Source: Siphlonurus alternatus (taxonomy: Eukaryota > Arthropoda > Insecta > Ephemeroptera > Siphlonuridae). From it: DNA of 64,000 nt. Positions 1-12,172 of the stretch are shown here, piece by piece (position 1 is the first letter of the stretch; the number at the start of each line of letters is the position of its first letter). The stretch covers positions 5,505,931 to 5,569,930 of the forward strand of contig OX463784.1 of the NCBI GenBank assembly GCA_949825025.1, read 5' to 3'. The position numbers and the translations under genes were made by a program. The notes under the pieces are model-generated. The model was given only the letters and a program-made list of their open reading frames with translations. It was not told where the DNA came from and made no database searches.

Positions 1-155
1 CGCATGACGTCACAAAAAGGACTTTCAATAATTTTTTAAAAGTACTTCTCGGGCTCTAAAAATCTGAAAAAAATCAAGGTACAGTACGTAGCATAACGTT
101 ATACCCTCTTTCCATTTCTGCAATACAAAAAAATTGAGGTCGATACTCCTTTGTC
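1..155. mobile_element. Right half of the ATGGAGTATC foldback element, cut by the window edge
   Basis: TGACGTCACAAAAAGGACTTTC through GAGGTCGATACTCC matches the right half of 12727-13043. A GGGTAAG-family element follows at 172. Confidence 0.65.
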
Positions 156-171
156 CGATCCATCCATGTGA

Positions 172-530
172 AGGTAGAGATAATACGCCCAATGTTAATA
201 AAAATACCATTCATGAAAATTTTGAAAAAATTTAAAATGTTCTCCTCTACATACCTTATCAGCAGCTAAAATATCAGCTGTACAAAAACGAGCTAGTTTT
301 CGAGCTATGAATTTTTAAAGTTCACTAATTTAATTTGGAGAAATAGAACTTCCATGTTAAGTTAGTCAACTTTAAAATATTAATAACTTGAAAACTAGCT
401 AGATTTTGTATACAGTACCTGATATTTTACCTATACTACTGATAGGGGATGTAGAGGAGAACATTCTAAATTTTTTTCATAATTTTCATGAATGGGATTT
501 TCATTAACATTGGGCGTGTTATCTCTACCT
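172..530. mobile_element. Foldback MITE, GGGTAAG family, diverged copy
   Basis: A 359-bp palindrome with termini AGGTAGAGATAA and the reverse complement, and arms containing ATGTTCTCCTCTACA. Unlike its relatives it is flanked by GTGA/GAAG and not TTAA. Confidence 0.7.
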
Positions 531-748
531 GAAGAAAAACTATTTAAAATATTTACTGGATGTTTATCACTGTATGACCTTCTGTATCTTTTTGTGTTAA
601 ATTGAGCAATATTGTTTGAAGTAAGTTATTTCTAAACACATTTATCAAACATTAAAAAAAAGTACTGTAAAATAACAGTAATATAAATTTTTACAATATT
701 TCCGTTAAAAAAAAATTGTCACTAAATGCTGTTCTGTGATTGGTGCAG

Positions 749-1268
749 ACTGTGACCGAGGAGGAGCCAATAGAAGAGGACGAGGTTCCTGAAAAGGCGG
801 AAGCTGGCGACGAAGAGGACGCCAAGGTGGAGGAGGAGGAGACGAAGGAGGACAAGCCCAAGACCAAGAAGGTGGAGAAGACGGTCTGGGACTGGGAGAA
901 GCTCAACGAGGCAAAGCCAATCTGGACCAGAAAGTGAGTCAGTCGAGATTCCTTAAGGGTAAGATAACGTCACCAATGTTAAGAAAAATCTTCACACAAA
1001 AATTATGCAAAAAATTTAAAATGTTCTCCTCTATAACCCCTATCAGTAGTTAAAATATCAAGTGTATACAAATACGATCTAGTTTTTTAGTTATTAATTT
1101 TTAAAGTTGACTAATTTAACATGGAAGTTCCATTTCTCCATGTTAAAGTAGTCAACTTTAAAAATTCATAACTCAAAAACTAAATTGTATTTGTATACCT
1201 GATATTTTAGCTACTGATAGGGGGTGTAGAAGAGAACATTTTAAATTTTTTTTAGAATTTTTGTGTGG

Positions 1269-1316
<48 letters not shown>

Positions 1317-4300
1317 GGTGACGTTATCTTACCCTTAACCAGCTCTTTGATATAGTGGTTAGTACACTTGGCTCTCGTCCGAGAGGTCCTCGGTTCACCT
1401 TTCAGATTGAGGTGTCTTGCAAGCTAATTTTTCACTATAAATAATTTAAACTTGAAATGTTTTATTATTGCTGTATTAAAAAATTATACATTTTTTAACA
1501 CCCCCTTCTAAAGTGGTACTGGTATTTGCTGTCAAAATCTTCCTTTGTTAAAAATTCTCCCAAAAGTTAACTAAAATTATCCCTCCCATTCGTCTCTAAC
1601 TGTGTCTGTGATTCAGGCCTGCTGAGATCCAGGAGTCTGAGTACAACGAATTCTACAAGTCCCTGACGAAAGACTCTGCGGCGCCGCTGGCCAAGACGCA
1701 CTTCATTGCGGAGGGGGAGGTGACCTTCAAGTCACTGCTGTTCGTGCCCGAGACGCAGCCCGGCGAGGGCTTCAACAAGTACGGAACAAAGACTGACAAC
1801 ATCAAGGTACGTCACTCAAATATGTAGTTTCTCCAAGATAAATAATAAAATTAACTGACTGTAATATTAAACATCTTTCCCACGGTCCCTCTGAATGGCA
1901 ACTGTCAAATTTTTGATAATTTGTGTTTTTATGATTCTTTTTTATCTTAACGAATCCTTATTACAGTATTAATGATATTTTGAAAATCAATTTGTATGTT
2001 GTATTGTATATACAGTAAAAACTTGTTATTACGTAAAGTCAAGGGACCCAGGAAATTAGGTTTATGTATCTTATATCAAGTTTTTCCTATAGCTGCAATG
2101 CTAATTATTTTTCACTAGACGGCAATCTCCTTTAATCAAAATCGATTTTTTCCTAACAACAAGTTGCGTAATAACGAGTTTTTACTGTACATTATCATAA
2201 AAACATCAGCAAATCATAGTTCAGTATTGAATTGTAGCATTGCTATCATTTTTTTTTAAATGTTTTTCACACATTATAATATTTCAAGTAATGGTAAATA
2301 AATCTATTAATTAATTATTAATAAGTTGCTTCAGTTTTTTAAAAAACACTATTTTAGTCAAATAAGTAATGGAGGTTGCTGTTTGAAAATTTAAAATTTT
2401 CATCTTGATAATTCAGTTTGACGGCTGCTAACATGACTCTCTCTGTCCTCAGCTGTTCGTCCGACGAGTGTTCATCACGGACGACTTCCAAGAGATGATG
2501 CCGAGCTACCTGAGTTTCGTCCAGGGTGTCGTGGACTCTGACGATCTGCCCCTCAACGTGTCGCGAGAGACCCTGCAGCAGCACAAGCTTATCAAGGTAT
2601 GTTTTTATTTTTTTAATTTTATTTTACAATGTTAGCTTACTACAGCATATTCTGCTATTAGTGTAAGCATTCAAACTTAACAACAGTATTAACAATAGTG
2701 GGATACTAGGATAGGAAAGGAGGCGGCTGTGGCCTTGTGTTAGGAACTGTCCTGACATTCGCCTGGGAGTGACGATGGGAAACCACTAAAAACCATCATC
2801 GAGGCAGACGGTACAAAGTCCAACGTGAACTTTGCACCTCCCGATACAGTGTTCGACTTGCAAGTTACAGCCACCTAGCGAGCGCACTCAGGATCATTCA
2901 CAAACTGGCAGGCAGTTGGGAGCAAACCCAAGCTCTGGAGACGATCCCGATTACAAGTCTGACACTTAACCAACCGTGCCACACTGTTCGGTTTTCATAT
3001 GTGTTGTCGTGGAGAACCTGGTGGTGGAAATACGAACTAAATATTCCTGCACAGATGGTTAACATGATAAAATGAATGTTCAAATTGATAATAGCTTGAA
3101 AAAATTTAAAAAAACGTTTAAAAATAATATATGAGGTAACGCGGAGGACTGCCAGAAGTACAGTACATACCTTTCATATAAAATCTGCTGTTTTTGTTGT
3201 TCACTTAAGTATTACCAAATCTTTGAATAAAACAGTTGCTGTATATCTTTGAATGTGTAAATTTCAGCATACAGAGAATTGGAGTTTTATATCTCAATAC
3301 AATAAACAAAAATATAAACAAATTAATTAAAAAAAAATGGACAATACTTCTTTTATTTTAATTTAGGAATTTATGATGTAGTTGCTGAATAACCTCACTT
3401 TTTAAGCAAAGATCACATAGATCTAAAACGTACTTAAAGATTATTCATTACTCAAAATCTCTGCACAGCTGTGCCAACTTGCTGCAAGTACATTTTTTAA
3501 TACTTTAGTAATTTTACCCCTCAGATAATCTGAAGAAAGTCAATTATTTGATGACAAGATTGCAGGACGTAATGTTGGAGGTTGACTGACTTGTGTTGTC
3601 TTCCTCAGGTGATCAAGAAGAAGCTGGTACGCAAGGCCCTCGACATGATCAAGAAGATGGACAAGGAGGACTACGACAAGTTCTGGAAGGAGTACTCCAC
3701 CAAGTGAGTCATTTATTTGTTTATTTATTTTTGTTTTATTTCATTTTTATTTCATTTTTTCGTGAATACAATTTAAAATAAATTAGATATTGGAGAGAAA
3801 TATAATAATTTTCACCTTATCAGACAACTTATTTGAGCAAAATATCACATTTTTATCTTGCTAGAAAACCATATTGCTCTCAAATACCCATTTCGTCAAT
3901 AATTTTTAATAAGTTAATGAGAAAAATTGAAAAAAAAAATGAAATATTAATAGTATGCTTTTATTTGTTGTGGGCATAAAGAATAGCTCTTCATTTTCCT
4001 AACATTCCCCTCTTATTAATAAATTTCATTTAATATTTAGGAAATGAAACTCACCCCCCCTCTCTCTGCTTGCAGTGTGAAGCTTGGAGTTATTGAAGAC
4101 GCATCCAACCGCACCCGACTTGCCAAGCTGCTCAAGTTCCACTCGTCAAACCAGAAGGACATGACGACTCTAGCTGACTACGTGACTAGAATGAAGCCGA
4201 AGCAGGACCACATTTACTTCATGGCCGGATCCAACAAGGATGAGGTCGCCAAATCTCCCTTCGTAGAACGACTTCTCAAGAAGGGATACGAAGTTTTGTA

Positions 4301-5940
4301 TTTAGTAGAAGCTGTTGATGAATATTGTATCTCAGCTTTACCGGAATTTGAGGGTAAACGATTCCAAAACGTAGCCAAAGAAGGATTTACCATTAACGAA
4401 AGTGAAGAATCGAAAGAAAAATCTGAAATATTAAAATCACAATTTGAACCTTTAATTAAATGGTTAGGTGATGATGCATTAAAAAATCATATCTCCAAAG
4501 CAACAGTATCTGAAAGATTATCAGGCTCCCCATGTGCATTAGTCGCTAGTATGTTTGGATGGACCGGAAATATGGAACGTCTTGCAGTTTCTAACGCACA
4601 TCAAAAGTCTGACGACCCTCAGAGAAGTTACTACTTGAACCAAAAGAAGACCCTGGAAATCAACCCCAGACATCCTCTGATCAAGGAGCTCTTAAGGAGG
4701 GTAGAGGATGACCCCAGTGACCCCACCGCCAAGGACATGGCTCTCATGATGTTTAGGACGGCTACCCTGAGATCAGGGTACATGCTCAAGGATACACCGG
4801 ACTTCGCAGCTAGCGTAGAGGCCATGATGAGGAAAACTCTTGGAATTCCCCTTGATGAACAGGTGATTTATATGCTGTTGGTTGTGAGAGAAAGAGATAG
4901 GAAGGTGTGTTTTTTTCTAGAAGAGAAGGCTTGCTTTATTTGTCATACAAATAATGGTCTTGTAGCATTTTTTTTTTTTTTTTAACCAGGCAGAGTTTTT
5001 CTTTGTTCAGTAAAGTTGCATTAACTCATTTAAAAAAACAAAGAAAACACAGAGCTACCGGTTTTTCTTTTACAGATCAGAAAAAAAAAAGACAGCAAAG
5101 GCCCATAAAAACGCAAATTATTGAAAGATCATAAATGCTATACTGTATTCAGAGGGTCCAGAGCTATTGATAAAACTACATTTAAACTCTTAACAGTTAA
5201 TATTTTCCTTCTGTTAGGTACTTAGACAGTCTTTTTGTAATTATACGTATGTCTCTTATATTTACAACGTAAAATACTGTACTTTCATTAGTGAAGTTTA
5301 ATGTTTTTCTGTCTAGTTCAAATCAAATATTGGATTATATTTATTAGTAAGAATTATTGTCACTAGTCTTAAGAGATGGTGAATCACTCTGAAAATTATA
5401 GTAAACCTTCCTTACATTATAACATAAATATTCAGCAAAAAAAACAAAAAAAAAAAAAAGCAAAAGCCGGTCTAGTTTTTTAGATATTCAGGATATAAAT
5501 AGTAAGAATATCATTGGAAATCTGGAGGTAATTAGTCAAATCAGCATTTTTTTCAACTAAAATAATTAACATCTCAAAAACTGGACTGAATAATTACTTT
5601 TTTTACTTCAGAAAGTGAACAGTCATTTGTTTCTCTATGTTCTGATCTAAATTTTATATTTTTTTACCACCAAAAATTAATTACACTAGTGACAATAATC
5701 CTTAATATTTTAATTGAACCAATCACAGTAACGATAATTTACCTCTAAGCCAATCAAATTAAAGGTTTAAAATGTTCAATGGTAATATTTTACTGACACT
5801 GAAAACATGTCATGACTTGTCCCATCTCATTCTAGCCTGATGAGGAGTCTGAAGAGCTGAGTGCGGAGACGCCCGAGGCTGGAGACGAAGATGAAGAAGA
5901 CGAGGAGGAAGTGAACTCGGAGGACCACGACGAACTGTGA
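749..5940 (+). CDS. HSP90B1: Endoplasmin/GRP94 (HSP90B1), 3' portion of gene, partial at 5' end
   Basis: ER-lumen HSP90 paralog that folds secreted and membrane client proteins using ATP. Six exons with GT-AG junctions are visible: 749-933, 1617-1806, 2453-2596, 3609-3703, 4076-4862 and 5836-5940; phases join correctly and give about 501 residues. In order they encode the acidic charged linker (EEEPIEEDE...[14 protein letters not shown]), the middle domain ([17 protein letters not shown], then [11 protein letters not shown] with the catalytic-loop arginine), and the C-terminal dimerisation domain ([43 protein letters not shown]). The last exon is acidic and ends HDEL before the stop, an ER-retrieval signal. 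The N-terminal ATP-binding domain (roughly the first 280 residues in the family) must lie left of the window, so the first visible exon is internal. Codon usage in 4285-4600 is much more A/T-ending than in the flanks of the same exon. Introns carry a foldback element, a tRNA-like relic and a SINE. Identification is secure. Confidence 0.96.
957..1334. mobile_element. TTAA-flanked foldback MITE, GGGTAAG family
   Basis: Termini GGGTAAGATAACG and the reverse complement between TTAA repeats (953-956, 1335-1338). The arms share AAAATGTTCTCCTCTA with the other copies. One arm has a long T-run. It lies in a GRP94 intron. Confidence 0.82.
1343..1414 (+). pseudogene. Degenerate tRNA-like sequence
   Basis: An A-box-like TATAGTGGTTAGTAC, an anticodon-like stem-loop (CTTGG...CCGAG with a 7-nt loop) and a B-box-like GGTTCACCTTTC occur in the right order and spacing. 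The T-stem and acceptor stem do not pair, so this is a tRNA relic or SINE head, not a working tRNA. It lies in a GRP94 intron next to a foldback element. Confidence 0.4.
2695..2997 (-). repeat. tRNA-derived SINE in a GRP94 intron
   Basis: Read on the minus strand from about 2995: an A-box-like GGTTGGTTAAGTG, then a B-box-like GGGTTTGCTCCC, then about 200 bp of GC-richer body (with AAACCACTAAAAACCAT on the plus strand) ending near 2700. Composition stands out from the AT-rich intron. Family name unknown. Confidence 0.5.
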
Positions 5941-6099
5941 CCTCCCTTCCATGAACTGTGAACTACCATCACACGAGTTGCCTGCAAGAACAACTAAATT
6001 GTTGTCAGACAGAATTTTATATTAATGTCGCAGAGTGATCTTTGCAATGTCTAGAAAATTTTCTTCATCAATAACGTCAATTTTTTAATAATAAGGGGG

Positions 6100-6288
6100 G
6101 TCGCAGACAGACTTCGCATCGCAAGGTATGACTTCGTATGATAAAAATTTAGAACCAATTCTAAATGAGAAACTTACGATGTCATACCATACGATACCAT
6201 GCGAAGTTGTGTGCGCGTGCATACCTGATCGCATGGTTTTTTACTTTTTTTATCATACGCTGCGAAATCATGCGATTCTGTCTGCGAC
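6100..6288. mobile_element. MITE with GTCGCAGACAGA termini
   Basis: Inverted ends GTCGCAGACAGA and TCTGTCTGCGAC around a body with paired CTTCGTATGATAAAAA and TTTTATCATACGCTGCGAA motifs. It lies just downstream of the GRP94 stop. A diverged copy is at 61592-61768. Confidence 0.75.
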
Positions 6289-6826
6289 TAGCCTAATGAT
6301 GATAAAATTAAGTTCTATTGGCGAGAGAATTTTTTTTAAAACAAGTAAGAGTGATATTTTGATTTTTAACTACTAAAAATGTTAGTTAATTTCATAAAAT
6401 TAAATTACTGTAATACTGCCAAGGTCTGAATTTTTAAAAATTTCAATTTAATAATTACTATAAATGTACAAAAAGACATAAATACTGATGATCAAGTTAA
6501 ATCCTAATAATGCAGGCAACTCTTTATATAAATTGTTCTGAATGTATGGAAAGTATAATGTGTGTGAATGAGATATTTCATTATTTTGTTTTTGTCTTCA
6601 TTTCATTTCTTTTTTGAAGAATGTTTGTAAATAAAATATACAAATGAAAAATCAAAATTCAATTGATTATTTACTCAAGGAACTTTGCACGTTAGAAGAA
6701 CTTTAATTAGGGATAATGTAAAGAAAAATATTATAACAATAAAAAATTTGCCATTATTTTGTTCTATTTGCTGAAGAATGGTTACCAATATTTCCTAAGA
6801 ATTAAAAAAAGTTAAAACCAATTTAA

Positions 6827-7170
6827 GGGTAAGGTTAAAAAAAACAATGTTAAAAAAAATCCCTCACAAAAATTCTGAAAAAAAATTTAAAATGTTCTCC
6901 TCTACACCTCCTATCAGTAGCTAAAATATCAGGTATACAAATACGATCTAGTTTTTGAGTTATAAATTTTTAAAGTTGACTACTTTAACTTGGAAAAATG
7001 AAACTCCCATGTTAAATTAGTCAACTTTAAAAATTCATAACTCAAAAACTAGATCGTATTTGTATACCTGATATTTTAGCTACTGATAGGGGGTGTAGAG
7101 AACATTTTAAATTTTTTTCACAATTTTTGTGTAAGGGACTATTTTTAACATTGGTGGCGTTACCTTACCC
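6827..7170. mobile_element. TTAA-flanked foldback MITE, GGGTAAG family
   Basis: Near-complete palindrome with GGGTAAGG termini and TTAA at 6823-6826 and 7171-7174. First of three copies clustered downstream of GRP94. Confidence 0.85.
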
Positions 7171-7318
7171 TTAAAACCAATTTAAAAAGTTTCAGTCTAC
7201 AGCTATTAAATTAAATAATACTTATTATTAATGAGATATCTACTTTTTGAAGTGAAGTTTTAAAGTTCTCTTTTCTTTTGCCCAATAATATAAAATTTTA
7301 ACTGCACTAATTATTTAA

Positions 7319-7667
7319 GGGTAAGGTAACGCCACCAATGTTAAAAAAAAATCCCTCACAAAAATTCTGAACAAAATTCAAAATGTTCTCCTCTACACCC
7401 CCTATCAGTTGCTAAAATATCAGGTATACAAATACGATCTAGTTTTTGAGTTATGAATTTTTAAAGTTGACTAATTTAACATGTAAGTTTCATTTCTCCA
7501 TGTTAAAGTAGTCAACTTTAAAAATTCATAACTCAAAAACTAGATCGAATTTGTATACCTGATATTTTAGCTACTAATAGGGGGTGTAGAGGAGAACATT
7601 TTAAATTTTTTTCAGAATTTTTGTGTGAAGAATCTTTTTTAACATTGGTGGCGTCGTTACCTTACCC
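7319..7667. mobile_element. TTAA-flanked foldback MITE, GGGTAAG family
   Basis: Palindromic copy with TTAA at 7315-7318 and 7668-7671. The right TTAA is also the left TTAA of the next element. Confidence 0.85.
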
Positions 7668-7671
7668 TTAA

Positions 7672-8018
7672 GGGTAAGGTAACGCCACCAATGTTAAAAA
7701 AAATCCCTCTCACAAAAATTCTGAAAAAAATTTAAAATGTTCTCCTCTATACCCCCTATCAGTACCTAAAATATCAGGTATACAAATACGATCTAGTTTT
7801 TGAGTTATAAAATTTTAAAGTTGACTACTTTAACATGGAGAAATGAAACTCCCATGTTAAATTGGTCAACTTTAAAAATTCATAACTCAAAAACTAGATC
7901 GTATTTGTATACCTAATATTTTAGCTACTGATAGGGGGTGTAGAGGAGAACATTTTTAATTTTTTTCAGAATTTTTGTGAGAGGGATTTTTTTTAACATT
8001 GGTGGCGTTACCTTACCC
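7672..8018. mobile_element. TTAA-flanked foldback MITE, GGGTAAG family
   Basis: Palindromic copy directly abutting the previous one through a single shared TTAA (7668-7671); the right TTAA is at 8019-8022. Confidence 0.85.
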
Positions 8019-8034
8019 TTAACTATGTTTTCAT

Positions 8035-8425
8035 TGAGGGCTTCAAGTGTTCCCTGCCAGGAAAATTGTCTCTAATATAATAACCTCGTTAAAAAATTTG
8101 AATTTTTTCTGTGTAACTATTAAAGCTTTACTACTCTCTGAACTGGTGAAGCACCTAGACGGTGCGAAACGTCTTCAAAATGTAGAGATTTAACTATTTT
8201 TCGAGTGAACCTGTAACCACGAGATTTTCTCCTTCTGTGACTTCTCAATAGGTAAGGCCTTGCTGGTTATTCCTATCCTTTCCTTTAAAATATATAACTA
8301 GCATCTTCTGAAAATAGATAAAGAACTTATTTTTCTCTAGAAAACTTTCTTTAATACCAAAGAGGCAATTTTGATGTGTTTTTTTACATGGGTTTGCCAC
8401 AAAATCAGCTGACTTAAAAGGGGGG
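8035..8425. mobile_element. MITE of the GAGGCTTCAAG family with a ~155-bp internal insert
   Basis: Left GAGGGCTTCAAGTGTTCC, right CAAAATCAGCTGACTTAAAA. Compared with 20078-20360 it has extra sequence at about 8127-8283, which includes a hammerhead-like motif at 8143-8173. Confidence 0.6.
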
Positions 8426-8485
8426 GTCTATAGGGTAAAAGAAACTAGTATAATCTTGCAAGGGTACTTCTATGAATAACCTTAA

Positions 8486-8672
8486 AGGTGCATTTCCATG
8501 GAGCGGGGAAAGCGAGAAACTCGCGTGCCGCAGCCAATCAGAGGCTCAGGATTTCCTCACCTTGCGGGGAGCGATTTTATCGCCAACATGGCCTCCATAT
8601 GAGATTGAAGCAAGTGTGCATTTCTTGTCGCGTCAAGCCTCTCGCTTTCCACGCTCCATGGAAACATGCACC
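8486..8672. mobile_element. TTAA-flanked MITE, AGGTGCATTTCC family
   Basis: Left terminus AGGTGCATTTCCATGGAGCG, right terminus CGCTCCATGGAAACATGCAC; TTAA at 8482-8485 and 8673-8676. The interior is GC-rich, non-coding and unlike the other families. Confidence 0.8.
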
Positions 8673-8676
8673 TTAA

Positions 8677-9912
8677 AAATCACTAGACTTTTAAAAAATG
8701 GAAGTTTATTTTAATTAATGGTAGTTTTTATTCTCTCATATTTTTTTCATTACAAGTGTATATTATACATTTCGTTTTTCTTGCGCTTGAAAAATATGGA
8801 ATGACTTAAAAAAAAAATCAAAGTGATTTTTATTAATAACATTTTTTTTTTTACCAACAACTCTGTACATTCGATAAGCCCCATAATAAATTGGCTTAAA
8901 TTAAAATCGTATAATATTTAATTAACTAGCATGGATACATTAGGAAGTTGACAATATAAGTCATAAAATATTTATAATTCAAATGTCCCCTATATGATTG
9001 TAAGAATCACATTAAAACAGAGGTACAAAAAACATCTTAAAGTAATTAAAAACCAGGTGTACGGAAAAAACAACTTTTCTTATTAAAAAATAATTATGGC
9101 AACACTGTTGATATCATGTCAACAATGAGATCAAATTGCTAGTAGAAGTCGAGGAAATCCAAGGTTGCAAAATCTACCACAAGTTTTAATAAGTTGCAAC
9201 GGTACACGCTATATAAGAATTCAAAATGGAATAAAAAGGAATGCAGTTTTCTTCAATCTAATTAAACAATCTAAAAAGGAAGGCACTGAACATTGTTTAT
9301 ACCAGAAAAGGCAACATGAAAAACTTCAGTACATTATTAAAGTCGCCAAAAAAATAGGTAAAATTTGACTTATCTAAACCTAAATCTTTTACCAACTATA
9401 CCCCCTTTTTTTCAACATTGAGCAAGAATTGTCTTTAATTAATAAGGACATTATCTTTAATTAATTTCCAATTACAATTCATAAAACAGACAATTTTTAA
9501 TATCAGACTTTGCAATTTCAGTTGAAACTAAAAATAAAAGAATGATAACAAACTGTTAAAATACAAGTAAATCAATAGATAGCGTTCATTTTTTTTTTTT
9601 TTTTTTTTTTTTGTATTTTGCAAGAATCCCCAGTTGTAAGCACTTTTTGAACGCTTTCTCCACGAAATACAAAAATAATTAAAACTACCAAGATGTATTT
9701 TACAACAAAGAAAAAAAAAATAGAATATATTTAATAGAAAATAAAATTAAAACTACGTATACGGTCTTACATTTAATATGAACACATAAGAAAATCCCTC
9801 CTTCTAAAACAAATCTACCTCAATATCACTCCGTCTTCAAACTCCCAACACTAAATTACATATTTACAAAATGTGCTTTTTCATTTTATCATTGATTGAA
9901 TTAACGACTTTC
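8677..9912. other. AT-rich intergenic DNA, no gene seen
   Basis: Between a TTAA MITE and a foldback. Contains poly-T/poly-A runs (for example about 9589-9613) and short chance ORFs. Confidence 0.6.
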
Positions 9913-9916
9913 TTAA

Positions 9917-10306
9917 GGGTAAGATAACACGAACAATCGATTGTTGTAGTCCCATTTGATTAACATGTAAACCTTAGCAACCTCATAATGATTCTGATTT
10001 TTTTTTTTGAGAGACAGTTCTTGGCACCAAAAAAATATGGAAAAAATTTCAAAACAATCGGACGATCCAATTTTTTTAAATTAATTTCTTAGTTTAGGTC
10101 TCCATGGGAAAGCCCTATACTGAAAATTTAAAAAATTCATTTAAAAAAAATTGGATCGTCCGATTGTTTTGAAATTTTTTCCACATTTTTTTTATGCTAA
10201 GAACTGTCTTTTTAAAAAAAAAAATCAGAATTATTATGAGGTTGCTAAGGTTTACATGTTAATCAAATGGGACTATCAACAATCGATTGTTCGTGTTATC
10301 TTACTC
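9917..10306. mobile_element. TTAA-flanked foldback MITE, second core type
   Basis: Shares the outer GGGTAAGATAAC with the GGGTAAG family but has a different palindromic core (GATTAACATGTAAACCTTAG in the arm). TTAA on both sides. Confidence 0.82.
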
Positions 10307-11350
10307 TTAACAATTTTTAATTGTAAAAAAGGAAATCATATTTTCCACATCAAAATTTTTATAGGGACTAATTTTTAGGAAACTTGTTGCTTTTCTAATC
10401 TGCACAGTACTTTTAACATTAAACCTCACTTAGAAAAATACAACAGAAAATATTTCTCCGTATTTGTAAACTATGGACAGAAGCAAACCCCTATCAAATT
10501 TTTAAAAACAAAGTGGCTTTAAAAAATGGTGAGCAATGAAAGAAGAAAAAGCAACACCTACAATTATTTATTGTTTGATTAGATTTTTACTAAATTAGTC
10601 CCCAATTTTAAAATTAAAACACATTTTTCACAGACTTTTCAACAATATTTAACTACAACCATTCGTAAACAGTTATGGGATCCAGACATTCACATTTTTT
10701 CTTTGTTATGATTACGATAAGAACTATACAGCTTCAAATTTTTAATTTTGATGTAATTCCTTTATTTATGCCCCTATTTTAATTTAAAACAATGTTGATT
10801 TAAAAAACACAATTAAAAGTTGTAAACAACTACAAATCTGAATTGAAAGAATAAATTATTGATGAAAATGACAAAAATGAAAACTAACATACAGTGTTTT
10901 CTAGATGAACTTTTTTATAAATAAAAATCACACTTTTTGTGATACATAGCCAACGGTATTTTAATTTTATCTGGACCCCCAACTTGATATGTGGCACGTA
11001 AAGAGTGAGCTCAAAAATTAGGAGCTGAAGGCACCTCAACATATGTAAAGGCACTGCAGAAAAAAAAACAAAACAAACTTTTGGAATACAAATTCTTCAT
11101 ACGAAGAGGAACAAAAAATAACGGTTACTAACTGCATATCCATGTATATTTTATAAAGAAAATCAGTAATATTGAAAATTCATAAATAAAATATTAAAAT
11201 TTTATCATGCTTTAACTTTTTGTATAAAAATTTCGTATAAAAAAATTTGAAAATAATAAAATCAGATGAACAAATATTTTTGTTTTTAAATGATGCAAGT
11301 TGCCTGTGTTACAACTGTTAGCAGTGATGTGAATGTAAACCTTTTACTTA

Positions 11351-11590
11351 TCAACAATGCAAAGTTATGTCCATTGAAGAAATTTTATATAAGCCAATGT
11401 AACAAAAGAACTGGATGTATCTATTGAACAGCCCATACAAATTAGTGGGAACAGTTATACGTTTCCATATTTGATTGATCAAAATGTTATATTTTCCAAA
11501 CAATCTGTAGGGACCTGTCTCATTGGTAATAACCAATTCTCTCACCAGAGCTCGGAACGTTATGGTACAGTTGGCGCTAGTTATCGACAT
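11351..11590 (-). CDS. Unidentified small ORF, weak resemblance to FMC1/LYR-type N-terminus
   Basis: ATG at 11590 opens about 79 codons. The start TITFRALVRELV is reminiscent of the TxRxLxREL motif of FMC1 (an ATP-synthase assembly factor), but the rest is AT-rich and hydrophobic and no matching second exon is seen. A possible donor lies at 11460. It may be a chance ORF. Confidence 0.2.
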   Translation of the reverse strand: MSITSANCTITFRALVRELVITNETGPYRLFGKYNILINQIWKRITVPTNLYGLFNRYIQFFCYIGLYKISSMDITLHC

Positions 11591-11952
11591 GTTTAGTAAC
11601 AACAAGTTGTTAAATCAGTGGAGAAACATTTACAATGTTGGTTTGTAGAAGACTCAAACTTAGCAATGGAAAATATTTCTGTGAAAATTTTATAAATAAT
11701 CAAGCATTTTGTTTAGACTTTGAAACATAATAAAATTAATGCGTCAAAATTAAAATTTCTGAAAATAGATTATTCATAAAAGTAAATATTACAGATCAAT
11801 AGAAACCAATAGAAATGTTTGTGTAAGGATGGTGGTTATAAAATACTTTGCAATAGGAATGATGCTTCTATTGGCTGCATGGGTGAATCAACAGGAGGGA
11901 AAATTTGGAAGAAAAACAAGAGGAAACAAAGAAAAAAAAAAAAAAAACTTAC

Positions 11953-12095
11953 TGCCTTTATATTTTGCTTTGCACTGACCTAAACTCAGGGAGGATTCAA
12001 TCCATAACCCCTTCTTGTATATGAAACTGTCAGCTTCAAAACCGTCTCTTTCTACTTTCTGATACGAGCACATCCTATATTCCTCATCACAACAC
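11953..12095 (-). other. Orphan exon-like ORF segment
   Basis: A 143-bp minus-strand segment between an acceptor (CTTTCAG) and a donor (GCA|GTAAGT), open in one frame: CCDEEYRMCSYQKVERDGFE, then ADSFIYKKGLWIESS and CKAKYKG. No domain is recognised. It lies 3' of the SKP2 stop and could be an alternative SKP2 3' exon or part of an undetected gene. Confidence 0.3.
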
Positions 12096-12172
12096 CTGAA
12101 AGTTGAAGTTGTCAGAAAGTATAAGGAGTCTGTTTGGAAACTGACAGTCTCATTACAGACAAATGAAGCAAC

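Noticed and set aside
691..906. Minus-strand Ser/Thr-rich ORF
   Set aside because: Antisense of the Glu/Lys-rich GRP94 charged-linker exon; the plus-strand reading is clearly the real gene.
9165..9368. Basic 67-residue ORF
   Set aside because: No homology, splice signals or composition shift; consistent with chance in AT-rich DNA.
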